This document shows, in pieces, positions 53,651 to 64,000 of a DNA stretch of 64,000 bases. Source of the stretch: Aquarana catesbeiana. Taxonomy: Eukaryota > Chordata > Amphibia > Anura > Ranidae. A program made the position numbers and the translations under genes. Location: positions 94,091,464 to 94,155,463 of the forward strand of contig NC_133325.1 in the NCBI RefSeq assembly GCF_042186555.1. The letters run 5' to 3'. The notes below the pieces were generated by a model that saw only the letters and a program-made list of their open reading frames with translations, made no database searches and was not told the DNA's origin. Position 1 is the first letter of the stretch; every line of letters starts with the position of its first letter.

Positions 53651-54142
53651 TTAAAGTGTTACTAAATCCACAAACAGTAAAATTAGTCCGTATATGCAGT
53701 AAAGCGTGCTTGTTATACTCACTGTGAGACCTGAGGGGTTAACCCTCTGCATTGTGTATAAAGGCTGTTTGATCCTGTCCTCTCTGATCCTCCTCTTCTT
53801 CCACTGTCTCCAAAAAATAATCTGATATTTACAGAACCAGGGGACAGGCTGCACATGCTCAGTTTGGTGTATATTGCTAGAGAGTTTTTTTTTTTCTTGG
53901 GATAGTGCATTTGATCAGCACAGGGCCAATCAGGACTGCTTAGACAGAGGATCAGGGGAGAAGAAAAACTCCTCCTACAAGCTTTACTAGGAACCGATAG
54001 AAGTCACAAGACTGCTATATACTGCTGATGAGAAAATGTATTTATCAGTTTATATTTACTAAAATAATTGCACTTCCATGTTATGTGTACTGTAGGAGAT
54101 CGGATATAGTGAATGCAGGTTCTGGGTTTAGTAACACTATAA
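53651..54142. mobile_element. TTAA-bounded MITE (GTAACACTTTAA family), copy 2
   Basis: Starts TTAAAGTGTTACTAAATCC at 53651 and ends GGGTTTAGTAACACTATAA, with the terminal TTAA mutated to ATAA. Collinear with 11230-11724 over its whole length. Confidence 0.82.
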
Positions 54143-54325
54143 TGGAACTACTGGTTTGGAATTTTTGAAGGTTCACAAATGTTTTAAAACTTTTCAGAAG
54201 TTCGCTCATCTCTAACATGTATCGTTTATAACTATCTATGTGGGGCAGCCATTTCAATCCCTTTTACCTCACTGTTTGAAAACAAGGCTTTAGCAACAAT
54301 GATTGATAGCCAGGGGCCATTTGAC
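54143..54325. other. Short spacer, no feature
   Basis: Nothing recognisable. Confidence 0.5.
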
Positions 54326-54817
54326 TTAAAGGGGTTGTAAACCCTTGAGGTTTTTTACCTTAATACATTCTATGCATTAAGGTGAAAAACCTCCTGTGAT
54401 GCAGCTGCCCCCCAGAGCCCCCCTTTTACTTACCTGAACCCGGTCTTTCCAGTGATGGGGACGAGCACAGCAGCTTCAGCCGATGTCTCAGGTCCTGATT
54501 GGATAGATTGATAGCAGCGCAGCCATTGGCTCCCACTGCTGTCAATCAAATCCAATAATGTGGGGGCGGGACGAGTCCTGCTGTCTGTGTCAATAGACAC
54601 AGCAGCAGGACATGGGAGCGCACCCGCATGAGTGCCCCGAGGAAGAGTGGCTCTCCAACAGGACACTCGAGAAGAGGAGGAGCCAGGAGCGTGGCTGAGG
54701 GACCCCAGAAGAGGAGGATTGGGCCACTCTGTGCAAAACCAATTGCGGAGGTAAGTATGACATGTTTGTTTAAAAAAAAAAAAAAAAAAAAAAAAAGGAA
54801 CCTTTAGTTATCCTTTA
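54326..54817. mobile_element. TTAA-type MITE (GTTGTAAACCC family) with empty site
   Basis: Starts TTAAAGGGGTTGTAAACCC (TTAA 54326-54329). The right end is less clear (AACTAAAGG-type sequence inverted near 54801-54817) after an A-run at 54771-54796. Contains TGCATTAAGGTGAAAAACC at 54374, uninterrupted, the site that is occupied in the relative at 58771-59668. Confidence 0.7.
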
Positions 54818-55404
54818 GGCTGCTAAAGCTGAAGATCAACAGTAAAATAATTTTAAACGTAAAATATCATAATGTTATTTTTTTTTATTATAGGTCCACC
54901 TTAAATCTAGGTTATACTGAGGCACTGGCGCATTAAATGTCTAAAGCTAGCCATATCCAATTAGGCAGACTCTTGTACAGTACTACATGCTATTTCTATA
55001 TATAAAAGAGATTGTATAATCAGATTGTAATGTGTGTGGCCAGCTGTACATTGGTCCTAGATACTTTAACATAGAGTAGTCAAATTATTTCTCCTTGCAA
55101 CCATTAAAAATGGCATGTGCTTCATCCCAGCCCACTCACATTTCCCATGTGTTTAATCTGCCCAATGTTTCATTGGATTTTAACGACCCTGTTCGTGTGA
55201 CTCACAGAGGCAGCATTTTGAATCAACATGCAACAACTTCTATATCATTCAGAGACACACATTGCATCATAATCCTATGATTCATACATAGGGTGCAGCG
55301 GAGTCAGGATGTAGGTGTAGTTAATATTTGCTTTTATAAAACAATTTTGATAAAGACATGATAACAAAAATCAAACTGAAATATTTTGCATGTAGAGGAC
55401 ATGG
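54818..55404. other. No gene identified
   Basis: Nothing recognisable; the 61-codon frame at 55095-55280 has no domain. Confidence 0.5.
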
Positions 55405-55645
55405 GGTCGATTTACTAAAAGAGTAGAGACTGTTTACTTTTATGGTGATTTTTCCTTCTCTTAGTGAATGAGGTGAAACAATGTGACAATTCACTTTATA
55501 AAGAATGCCCATGTGCAAAGGAATAAAAAAAAAAAGTTTTTTTGCTTGATTGCATGATTGGATTTGAAGTCAGCACAACTTCACCTCATTCAGTAAGCTA
55601 AGTATATTTGCAAATAGAATTTTCACTTAGTTTAGTGAATGTCAG
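55405..55645. mobile_element. Palindromic MITE (TTTACTAAA arms), degenerate
   Basis: GGTCGATTTACTAAAAG at the left and a CACTTAGTTTAGTGAATG-type inverse at the right. The interior has GAATGAGGTGAAAC and its inverse TTCACCTCATTC. Same family as 39287-39811. Confidence 0.65.
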
Positions 55646-56220
55646 GATGCAAACCAGAATAGAGAAGTGGATGTGCCAATGCACAGGTTCAGAACGTCTG
55701 CCAGTAACCTGCGTGGAACGCACATTTGCGTGGCAGTCCGGACTGCTGCGCATGCCAGCGCATGTTTGCACACACCAAATTGCAGAATCAGCACCAAACG
55801 TCCTATTTAAGGAAAGGGGTGGTGACTGGTAACTACTGGGTGATCTTCAGCTTATCCGTGATCCTTGTTAGTGCGTGTCTTGATATTGGTTTATTGTGAT
55901 TACATGTTACTGACTCGGCTTGCCCCTGGACCTCTCTCTGCCTGACTCCTGATTGAGACTTCAGTTCGTTGAAGGACCCTGCTTCCATTTGACCTCTCGT
56001 GTATGACCTTGGCTTGGCTTCTGATCTCTCTAGTGTCTCCTGCTGTGTGACTTACCTGTGTATAACCCCAGTTCAGCTCCAGACGACATCTCTCTCATTC
56101 TTGACACTTACTGTGTATGACCACGACTCAGCTCCAGTCTCTTTTCTACTTACCTGCACGTGACCATGGCTTGGCCATGACCTTGACACTGCTGTCCTCC
56201 TAACCTGCCCTATGAGGCAT
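55646..56220. other. Repeat-like leader or LTR-like sequence
   Basis: A GC-richer part with GCGCATGCC.AGCGCATG, followed by repeated GTGTATGACC..GG/CTTGGCT, CCAGTTCAGCTCC and CACGACTCAGCTCC phrases at spacings near 60-80 bp. This wording resembles untranslated leaders of amphibian LTR retrotransposons, but no primer-binding site or LTR pair was found. Confidence 0.3.
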
Positions 56221-58770
56221 CCCATCCATTGATTTATTTTTTTCGTACAACCAGTGGGTTGAACAAAAAAAAAAAAATCCAAATACCCCATCCACCTCGA
56301 ATGTGTGAATCCTTCCCACTGTGGTATTGTATTCTGACAGTGTGGAGCCTTCCCTGCCAGCAGAATACAATGATTATTGTTGCCGGCCATAGGCTGAGGC
56401 AATGATCGTTCGGGAAAAAACTGACAGGCTGGCATCTACTGAGTAGCTCTAACCTGACATCATCCTGGCTGTGAGCTTGCTAAGAAACATCCAACACTCC
56501 CCATACCTCCACACAATACAGACTGACTTTGGGTGCGTGTAAGCAGGTAGAGGTTAATGCTGCCCCAGTTGGGACGGGGATGGTTATTATGTTTGTGGGT
56601 TTTCTTTTTGGTGTCCTTTGCTGGGTCCGGCCCACTGGGTCCGCGTGTTTGCGCCCTCAAAGTCCAGAACCTGGATCCCAAGTGTCATGTCAGATTAGAG
56701 TTCCTGCTATTAGGGGAGAATGCTGGGACAAGCAGTCCACCCTGAAGATGCCAATCCTTGATACTACCACTATGGGCATTGCCAAGAAGTTTAGGAAAAT
56801 ACTGCACTTTATATTCGACTGTTTCCTGTGTATGCCATCATGCTAAGTTATTTTGGCAAATTACAAATGCATATACAAGTATATGCATTTGTAATTTGAC
56901 AAAATCCTTATTTGTTGTGTGAGCTGCTTCCTTTGTTTGGTAAGCGCAGGGTTACATTTTTATCTTTTCTAAGTTATTTTGGCAAAGCGTTTAAAACATA
57001 GCCCTTGCCTGGTCTGAAGTACTAAAGGGGTGTATTGCAAGTAACCGGCACATATAGTTTACAGCCCAGGCCACTAAGCACATTGGGGTATGAAGATAAC
57101 GGTACAATAGTCAACACAGTGTGAAGCTACAATGTTACCAAGGTTAATGAACATTTCTCTAGTGGCCTGTCATTAAGCATGTACATGTGACAGGAGAGAT
57201 AGCCTCTTGGAGCGAGGAAGATGTTGTCGGCACTCCTTCTGCAGCAATCCATCTCCCATAGCAATGGGAGCAGGTCTGCACCACAGAGACCTTCATCCTG
57301 CACATAGGTATAGAGGAAAAAGAGTTAAGTGAAGTGCACGCATGTAGTCCGTGCTAGGTGCATGGCGGGGCTCCAGATCATTACTGGGAGTGAGCTAGCA
57401 GTGATATGCTGGACAGGTGGGGAGGGCATTGTCTCTGCGTGTTCTTCCTAAATCCACAAGTAACTGTAGTGGTGTATATTACAACTAGAGAGTTGATTAA
57501 AGTTCAGTTATTTGTTCAACTAAAGGTGCACCATGTGTAAGGCAGTTACCCTAACCAACATGCCTAACATAGCCCAGAAGAACCCACCCCAGGGTAGGCC
57601 TCTCATGTGACCCTTGCTTGATGTCCAACAAGGAGAGAAACATGGGGGATGTAACGACCACCACCCTTACAGGCAGAGGGATTGTCCATAGCCTTGTGTA
57701 AGTTCCAACCTGTTAGGCAAGTTGGAACAGAATGATAATTTTGTAAATTCTAGATCAGAATGATCTTCTGTAAAATAAACCTGTTACTTTGTTCTGTAGG
57801 GTCCCTTTAAGAATTGGTAAGCCTTAATAGGTTTGTGTATACATATGTGGAGTTTTCTGTAATTATACTGCAGGTCTGCTGATAGAGCTTAGTATTCAAC
57901 CCCTCAACTGGAAATCCAATCTATGCATAGCTGGTTCATCCAGTATGAAACTGACAAATCAGTCTGGTTCTGCAGGAGATGGAGCCTTTACATTTAATGT
58001 GTCCAGCACAAATCCTCGTGTAGTCTTTTTCTGCCATATGAGCATGCACACAGTAGGAGCTCTGTTCGTGTTCTTATGTCTCTACTGTTCATAGACCTAG
58101 TTAAAAAAAAAAAAGTCAACCTCGCTAATGAATATCGTTATTTTGTCGAACACCATGATGCACATGACAGAACACAAAAAAAGAAAGTAAGTAGAGCAAA
58201 AATATTATAGCAGACCATGCACACTAAACAAAGAGGATTCTATTGCCTCATTCCAATCTGCTGAGCAAGCAGCTCCACACCAAGAGTTGCTTTTAACTCA
58301 GGAAACACAGGGAATCTCAAATCTCTTTTTCTTCAGCGTGCTTTGCTCACAAGTTGTAAAGTATCTACTAAAAAGGCAATAAAAATGTAATAAGAGGCCT
58401 GAGGACTGTGATTGTATTTACAGTGTTTATAGTCTTGCAAAGACACCAAAAGGTTTGTTCTTTAATTTTTACAGATGGCACAAAAAAGTAAATCACTCTT
58501 CTCAATCCGCATTTGACTTTAATTCCAAACTGAACAGATCTTTCTTAGATGTTTAAGGTCCGTTCTTTGGGATAGTGAGCCAGTTCTTGCTACACCAGGG
58601 TACAGATATACTGTACATATAATATATTACGCTATACAATTATAGAGATAAATTTGGCCATAATTCCACATCAGAAACTGAGGTATAAGCCCAAGCCCCT
58701 ATGGAGAAGTTGTGGTGGGTGGGAAATGGGTTTACTCACTCAACACTCAACCACCAACATGACCTGCTCC
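56221..58770. other. No gene identified; small hairpin
   Basis: Apart from the hairpin at 56857-56898 and a duplicated TCTAAGTTATTTTGGCAAA-like phrase (56843 and 56967), I recognise nothing. Frames of 99-120 codons (56073-56435, 56529-56846) have no domain. Confidence 0.5.
56857..56898. repeat. Perfect 20-bp hairpin
   Basis: CAAATTACAAATGCATATAC (56857-56876) and its exact inverse (56879-56898) are separated by two bases. Confidence 0.95.
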
Positions 58771-59668
58771 TTAAAGGGTTTTTAAACCCTCCCCTTTTTT
58801 TTTCTTTAAATAACAAACATGTCATACTTACCTCCACTGTGCAGTTCATTTTGCACAGTGTGGCCCCGATCATTGTCTTCTGTGGTCCCCCAGTGGCTCT
58901 CACCGCTCCTCCTCGCATCGTTAAACCCCCTGGGAGAGGCGCTCTCCTGGGGGGGGTTACCTTTCGGGCGCACTCCCGAGTCCAGCATTTGTGTCTATAG
59001 ACATAGAATGACGGACTCGGCCCCACCCCCCTCCGACAGCAGTGGGAGCCAATGGCTACGCTGCTATCAATCTATCCAATAAAGAGCCGAGAACCCCGGG
59101 CAGAGAAGGGTCTCCGTCTCTGCCGAGGGAACAAACGGGCTCAGGTGAGTAAAACGGGGGGGGGGGGGGGGGGGGCTGAGGGGCCGGTCATTGTCACAAG
59201 TTTTTTCACCTTAATGCATAGGATGCATTAAAGCTGAGTTCCACCCAAAAATGGAACTTCCGCTTTAAGGGAAGGTGACCCTCTGACATGCCACATTTGG
59301 CATGTCATTTTTTTGTGGGGGGGGGGGGACCCTCCAGCTCCCACTTCCTCCTGGCGCACCCGCGGCGCCAGAAGGAAGATCACCTCTCCCCCTCCCTCTC
59401 GGCAATCATCTGGGACACGTCACAGTACAGCTCGCGCGTGCGCAGTGCTTGCCCGGCTGTGAAGGCACAGCCGGCGCCCACAGTGACAATGCCAGCACCG
59501 CAGAGAGGAGGGGGAGACGAGCGAGGCGCATCGCTGGACCCTGAGACAGGTAAGTGTCCAATTATTAAATTCGGCAGCTACAGTATTTGTAGCTGCTGAC
59601 TTAATTTTTTTTTTTAAGCGGAACTCCGCTTTAAGGTGAAAAAACACGAGGGTTTACAACTCCTTTAA
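58771..59668. mobile_element. TTAA-bounded MITE (GTTGTAAACCC family) with nested MITE
   Basis: Starts TTAAAGGGTTTTTAAACCC (TTAA 58771-58774) and ends GGGTTTACAACTCCTTTAA (TTAA 59665-59668). A 21-base G-run lies at 59156-59176. An AGTTCC MITE is inserted at its internal TTAA (59228). Similar to 54326-54817. Confidence 0.85.
59228..59634. mobile_element. TTAA-bounded AGTTCC MITE, nested
   Basis: TTAA at 59228-59231 and 59631-59634; ends AGCTGAGTTCCACCC and GCGGAACTCCGCT. Contains GTGACC...CACATTTGGCATG, a 12-base G-run (59317-59328) and the terminal GGCAGCTACAG / TGTAGCTGC hairpin. The relative at 54374 has this site empty, which proves the TTAA duplication. Confidence 0.9.
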
Positions 59669-59721
59669 ATGCTCTCTTCACAAACCTTTCTCATTAAAAT
59701 CACCTAAAATTAAGGGATATC
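59669..59721. other. Short spacer, no feature
   Basis: Nothing recognisable. Confidence 0.5.
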
Positions 59722-60075
59722 TACAGTGCCTTGAAAAAGTATTCATACCCCTTACAATTTTCCACATTTTGTCATGTTACAACCAAAAAGGTAAATGTAT
59801 TTTATTGGGACTTTATGTGATAGACCAACACAAAGTGGCACATAATTGTGAAGAGGAAAGAAAATGATAAATGATTTTCTAATGTTTTTTACAAATAAAT
59901 ATCTAAATAGTGTGGCATGCATTTGTATTTAGCCCCCTTTACTCTGATACCCCTAACTAAAATCTAATGGAACCAATTGCCTTTAGAAGTCACCTAATTA
60001 GTAAAAAGAGTCCACTTGTGTGTAATTTAATCTCAGTATAAATACAGCTGTTCTGGGAAGCCCTCAAAGGTTTGT
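59722..60075 (+). mobile_element. Tc1-like element 3, one terminus only
   Basis: TA then CAGTGCCTTGAAAAAGTATT, a well-known Tc1-type terminus. The TIR extends through GGGACTTTATGTGATAGACC and TTTGTATTTAGCCCCCTTT, and the leader TATAAATACAGCTGTTCTGG (about 60041) follows. The sequence departs from the family just after CTCAAAGGTTTGTTA; transposase and the second TIR are missing. Confidence 0.85.
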
Positions 60076-60969
60076 TATACCGCCACCTCAAGCAATATAG
60101 ACTCTTGCAGAGAGCCTGGACCCTTTATTACAGAAGGTCAAACAGGCTTCATGTAATAATCAGCTGGAGATGTGTCCTCAGAACAAATTAAGAACTTTCA
60201 CTGGATATTCAGACCAGGCTCCATTCACCCCACAACCAGATTTAACAATGCAAATGAAGGAGACACCAGATAGTGTATAATAAAAGGTATTGCACTTACA
60301 TTTGTTTAGATAAAAACCAGCGTTTTATACAACATAGGCGGCTGCCATAAAAACATCCAGATACTGTAAACAGGAACGCAATAGCAGGAAACAGCTCCTT
60401 TACCCGACCGGTTTCGTCGCTAAGAGGACTTCTTCCGGGCCCAATCATTAGATGTGGTAGCTGCATTCATTTTCCCTCTGTTTTCACCTGGTGATCTGGG
60501 CAGTAACACATCTCCCATATTAGAGTGCCAAAACTCTGGATGAAAGAACATGGGGTGCACCTTTGGACAGTAGCATTGTATGGGTGGGGGGGAGTGTTAG
60601 ATGTACTAGCAGATTTAAATACACTAACTGATTGAAGCCAAACTCTAGCTAAGACTTTATAAACAGTTCCAGAGAAAAAAAAAATTAGGATAAAGGTTTT
60701 ACATAAATAAATAAAATCTGATCAGTGCAAGCACCCCTGTCAGTTGTAAATGGTTTGTCTCACCCTGTAACTGATACATTTGCAGGATAGCGTGTTCTTT
60801 TGAAAAACAACAGACTTACTGGCTGGATCAGCAGGTGAAAAGAAAGAAAAGAAAGCCAAAAAAGAAAATGAATGCAGCCTATCGTCCGAAAAGGAGCCGA
60901 TAATGGCCAAAAATATATTTATAATAAGTTACATTCATGATATTAATAAAAAAGTTGAATATAATACAA
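60076..60969. other. No gene identified; repeat fragments
   Basis: ACCGGTTTCGTCGCTAAG near 60400 is the inverse of a GAAACG-containing repeat motif also present at 63820. GGACAGTAGCATTGT at about 60569 matches 11832. No exon supported. Confidence 0.5.
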
Positions 60970-61043
60970 TTATATATATATATCTATATATATATAGATA
61001 TATATATATAAAATAAAAATAAATAAATAAATATATATATATA

Positions 61044-61091
<48 letters not shown>
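60970..61091. repeat. (TA)n microsatellite with ATAAATAA interruptions
   Basis: TATATATC/TATATAGA units, an AAATAAATAA block and a long (AT) run. Confidence 0.95.
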
Positions 61092-61094
<3 letters not shown>

Positions 61095-61284
61095 TACTTT
61101 TTAAAACTGTCTGATTCTGCTTCGGTTTAAAGCAAGGTGCATCCTGAATTTTTGGTTTTGGTCCAGAATTTTCATTTCAGTGCACCACTAATTGTAATGG
61201 ATAGAATGAAGAAGAGTGTGAGCTCTCGTTGGGTTTTTATCATTGTCTAAGATTTTTCCTAACATCTTGCGCTGCTGAGCATGG
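61092..61284. other. No gene identified
   Basis: Nothing recognisable. Confidence 0.5.
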
Positions 61285-61545
61285 TCACTGAGAGCTCATT
61301 CACGCCAAGGCGTGCGTGTTGCATTGCGTTTTTTTGTAATGTGTTGGGTTTGTAATGTGTTATTTTTGACTTGTTTGCCTTGCTGTGTGTTGCATTTGCG
61401 CTGCACTGAAAAAAAGTAGTGCATGCCGTGCAAACATCTCACAACGCGCAGGTGCGAACTGCATTTATACCATTATATTTGGTGGCCATGCTTTGGGAAT
61501 GCGTTCACAAATGCACAATAGCGCATCTGGTGTGAATGAACCTTC
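61285..61545. mobile_element. Short MITE with inverted CTCATTCACRCC termini
   Basis: AGAGCTCATTCACGCC at the left and GGTGTGAATGAACCTTC at the right. Interior is rich in GCATTGCG/TGCGTT motifs. Confidence 0.6.
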
Positions 61546-62278
61546 AGACAGCAAGTGAGGGGACTCTTACAAACCTGGAGGAATAGGAGCAAAAACTGGA
61601 CAGAAGCCCCAACCCTTCCCTTATAATAAGAAGAGTTAATGTTATGTATGCCAATTTTAGAGGTCTCCTGTCTCGGTGATGGGCATCCCAATCAGAACAC
61701 AGAAACAAACAAAGAAGGAAATTATGTACTGTACTTTGTGTACTGCGGCTTATAGAACTCAGATGTGACTTTATTATCCTAATGATTGCAATATTCTTTA
61801 TCCTGGTGATGGAAGGAAACACTCAGAAATGTGACACTGATGTACTAATACTAGTAAAAAATAAAAAATACCTGATAACTTGACCCCTTCCTGCAGTGAT
61901 ATAAAAATCTGCTGCTGCTTTTGCTGAATCACTTCTAATTGCAATCACAAGTTAATTAACTGGAATCAGAGCCACATTAAAACTTACTGACTTCTCATCT
62001 AGGCGATTTTAATTGGAATGGATACAGTGAAAGCAGGGGCAGATTTATCTCACTAAAGCAGTTTTTTTCGTAAAATCTGGGAGACGTCTGTACCATAGAG
62101 ATCGATAGGGGGGCGCTATAAATCTACCTCCTTGTGCCATCTGGGCCATGCCTCCCTGCTTTCACATGCTGTCTTCCCAGGGCAAAGAATGTAAGTGAAT
62201 ATGTCACAGATATGAACTAAGTAGCTAGCAAACACATAGTGGTAGAGAATAAATAAAAGCCCAAAAAATTATTTAAAT
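61546..62278. other. No gene identified
   Basis: Nothing recognisable; 72 to 92-codon minus-strand frames lack domains. Confidence 0.5.
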
Positions 62279-62455
62279 ACAGGCGGTCCCCTAGTTATAA
62301 ACATCCGACTTACAAACGACTCCTACTTACAAATGGAGGGAGACAACAAGAAGTGAGAGGAAATCTACCCCTAGGAAGGGAAATTCACTCCTGTAAGAGT
62401 TATTATGGGAAAACTGTGTCTCCACTGAAGCTTTATAACCAATCCTTGTTTCCAC
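62279..62455. mobile_element. MITE end (CAGGCGGTCCCC), cut by LINE
   Basis: ATACAGGCGGTCCCCTAG, then CATCCGACTTACAAACGACT. A pogo/Tigger- or Tc1-type MITE is likely. Its second terminus is absent; the LINE begins at about 62456. Confidence 0.6.
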
Positions 62456-63365
62456 AACAATCCTTTAAGAAAGGTTGTTCTGGCCAAACCAACCTGTTAA
62501 CATTCTACAAGGAAGTGAGCTGCCATCTAGATAAGGGAAGGCCTGTGGATGTGGTGTACCTGGATTTTGCAAAAGCATTTAAAACAGTCCCCCACAAATG
62601 TTTAATTTACAAACTGAGGTCTGTAGGCTTAGACCATAGGGTTTGTACGTGGATAGAAAATTGGTTAAAGAAGCACATCCAAAGGGTGGTGATAAATAGC
62701 ATGTACTAAGACTGGTCTGAAGTGGTAAGTGGGGTACCCCAAGGCTCTGTCTTGGGACCAGTTCTTTTAATTTACTCATAAATGTTATAGAGGATGGGAT
62801 AAATAGTTCAATTTCAGTGTTTGCTGACAACACAGGGCAATTTACAGCAGGATATAGAAACTTTACAAAACCTCAATAAAATAAAGGGGTGGGTAACTAC
62901 ATGGAAAATTAGGTTTAATGTTAAAAAATGTAAAAGTAATTCCCTTGGGGGCTAAAAATATGAACACAAGTTACTCATGGAGGGTGGGGGAGAACCACTG
63001 AACTGGGGGAATCCAGGATGGAAAAAGATCTGGGGGTCCTAGTAGATGACTGACTTAGCAACAGGCAATGCCAAGCTGCAGCAAGCAAAGCTAGCAGAAT
63101 ATTAGCATGCATAAAAAACGGAATTTACTCCAGAGATAAAACGATAAATCCTCCCACTTTATTAAACTCTGGTACAGCCAGTTCTGGTCACCAATCATCA
63201 GGAAGGATATGCTAGAGCTGGAGAAAGTCCAGAGAAGGGCAACAAATTTAATATGGTGACTGGAGGACCTCAGTTACGAGGAACAACTACAAACATTAAA
63301 CTTATTCTCCATCGAGAAGAGACACTTGAGAGGAGATATGATAGCAATATACAGATACCTCAATG
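62456..63365 (+). mobile_element. CR1/Rex1-type LINE fragment
   Basis: Starts within the reverse transcriptase, just after the MITE, and runs through most of the RT domain. The 3' part becomes unrecognisable after about 63365, and the CR1 3' region seen at 50025 is not found here. Confidence 0.8.
62463..63365 (+). pseudogene. CR1/Rex1-type reverse transcriptase pseudogene
   Basis: Relic of a LINE reverse transcriptase. The first frame (to 62709) contains GCSGQTNLLTFYKEV, then DVVYLDFAKAFKTVPHKCLI, where the usual FDTVPH is FKTVPH. A stop follows at 62707-62709. Then SGVPQGSVLGP is readable near 62733-62765, and VFADNTG near 62819. The catalytic F/YADD has become FADN, so the second Asp is lost. 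Further blocks match the region after the catalytic motif, including WKIRFNVKKCK, a LWYSQFWSP-like block and RRGDMIAIYRYLNG at about 63324-63365 in another frame. Multiple frameshifts and stops. Non-functional. Confidence 0.85.
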
Positions 63366-63670
63366 GTTCACCGTCTTCTCTTTTTCTTTCACTTTTATCT
63401 TCACTATCACCATTTTTATTATTTTTAATTTGTTCCTCTCAGGGTTCTTCCCCCCTTGGCCATGTTGTTTGCCTATGCCCTATGCCTATGCCCTGGGTCT
63501 GCTTCACTTTCAGCTCCCGGACAGAGCTTATTCTGTGGATTTACTGCCATGCCATTGTTCTCCTTTATACATCTATCCTTTGTTTTGCGTTTTTTGCGCT
63601 TTTACCTTCTTTTTTCAGTTGATATGTAAATATGTTTACTGAGCAAGTGAACAATCACTATCTATAGTGG

Positions 63671-63733
<63 letters not shown>

Positions 63734-64000
63734 CTATTTTGGTCTTATTTTCTAACATGGTCTCTCCACAGATACACTAAATTTGGCTGTCTCCTGAGGA
63801 AGTGAGTGCTGTTCCATGAAACGCATTGAGAAATCTCAGATCAAATGGGCACCTATCTGAGTGTGTTTGTACTATTGTATATATTCAACTAATGTATATC
63901 AACATATGTAAATTGAGTGTATTATATTATGACACATGTATTGTCCAATATGTCTGGTTTTAAAGGAGAATTACAGCCAAAACTTGTTTGGCTGTACTCC
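63366..64000. other. No gene identified; unclassified repeat tail
   Basis: A pyrimidine-rich stretch (63366-63450), a perfect direct repeat CCCTATGCCTATG at about 63477, and GAGGAAGTGAGTGCTG.TCCATGAAACGC at about 63796, a common amphibian repeat motif whose inverse lies near 60400. TTTTAAAGGAGAATTACAG near 63958 resembles a TTAAA-type MITE start running off the window. Confidence 0.45.
63672..63730. repeat. (AT)n microsatellite
   Basis: About 29 uninterrupted AT units. Confidence 0.95.

Noticed and set aside
1..64000. A discrete undescribed functional gene system, such as a defence, biosynthetic or signalling locus
   Set aside because: I looked for clustered intact genes, conserved domains and non-repeat structure on both strands and saw only decayed transposable-element proteins and MITEs.

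Overview
This window looks like repeat-dense, non-coding DNA from a frog of the family Ranidae or a close relative. The assignment is inferred from the mix of repeats: several families of TTAA-bounded short elements, palindromic elements with TTTACTAAAG arms, Tc1, hAT, piggyBac and Harbinger relics, a DIRS fragment, a Penelope-like fragment, and L2 and CR1/Rex1-type LINEs. I found no convincing host exon, tRNA, rRNA or snRNA gene in 64 kb. Every protein-like reading frame I could identify is a transposable-element relic, and all carry stops, frameshifts or truncations. The window is most simply an intergenic or intronic stretch built by repeated, often nested, insertion.

Layout. 1-1.7 kb: complete but dead Tc1-like transposon with long TIRs. 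4.2-6.9 kb: hAT transposon with a decayed transposase (copy 1). 6.9-8.2 kb: TTAA-bounded element. 9.2-10.0 kb: non-autonomous piggyBac. 10.4-11.7 kb: two TTAA-bounded MITEs. 13.1-14.7 kb: large 58/59-bp minisatellite. 14.7-16.8 kb: piggyBac with decayed transposase on the minus strand, split by a 522-bp insertion. 17.9-22.3 kb: TTAA element, hAT-type MITE, palindromic MITEs and a 33-bp tandem array. 23.4-24.7 kb: DIRS tyrosine-recombinase fragment. 24.8-27.8 kb: stack of TTAA-bounded elements, one nested in another. 33.9-37.0 kb: L2 LINE on the minus strand, split by a Harbinger element. 37.4-38.3 kb: long perfect palindrome and TTAA elements. 39.3-40.7 kb: palindromic MITEs and a CR1-type LINE. 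41.4-43.0 kb: second Tc1-like transposon, minus strand, less decayed. 43.9-44.3 kb: Penelope-like endonuclease fragment. 45.0-46.5 kb: SINE-like repeat and a TTAA element. 47.7-48.1 kb: Harbinger MITE. 48.2-53.6 kb: second hAT copy, itself hit by another hAT element, a CR1 3' fragment and a piggyBac MITE. 53.7-59.7 kb: TTAA-bounded MITEs, one nested. 59.7-60.1 kb: third Tc1 end. 62.3-63.4 kb: CR1/Rex1-type LINE.

The clearest signal is not a gene system but a process. TTAA-ended elements of different families repeatedly sit end to end sharing one TTAA, and related copies elsewhere in the window supply the empty sites for several insertions. I did not find a discrete undescribed functional system. 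All family assignments come from reading motifs and terminal structures by eye, with no database search.
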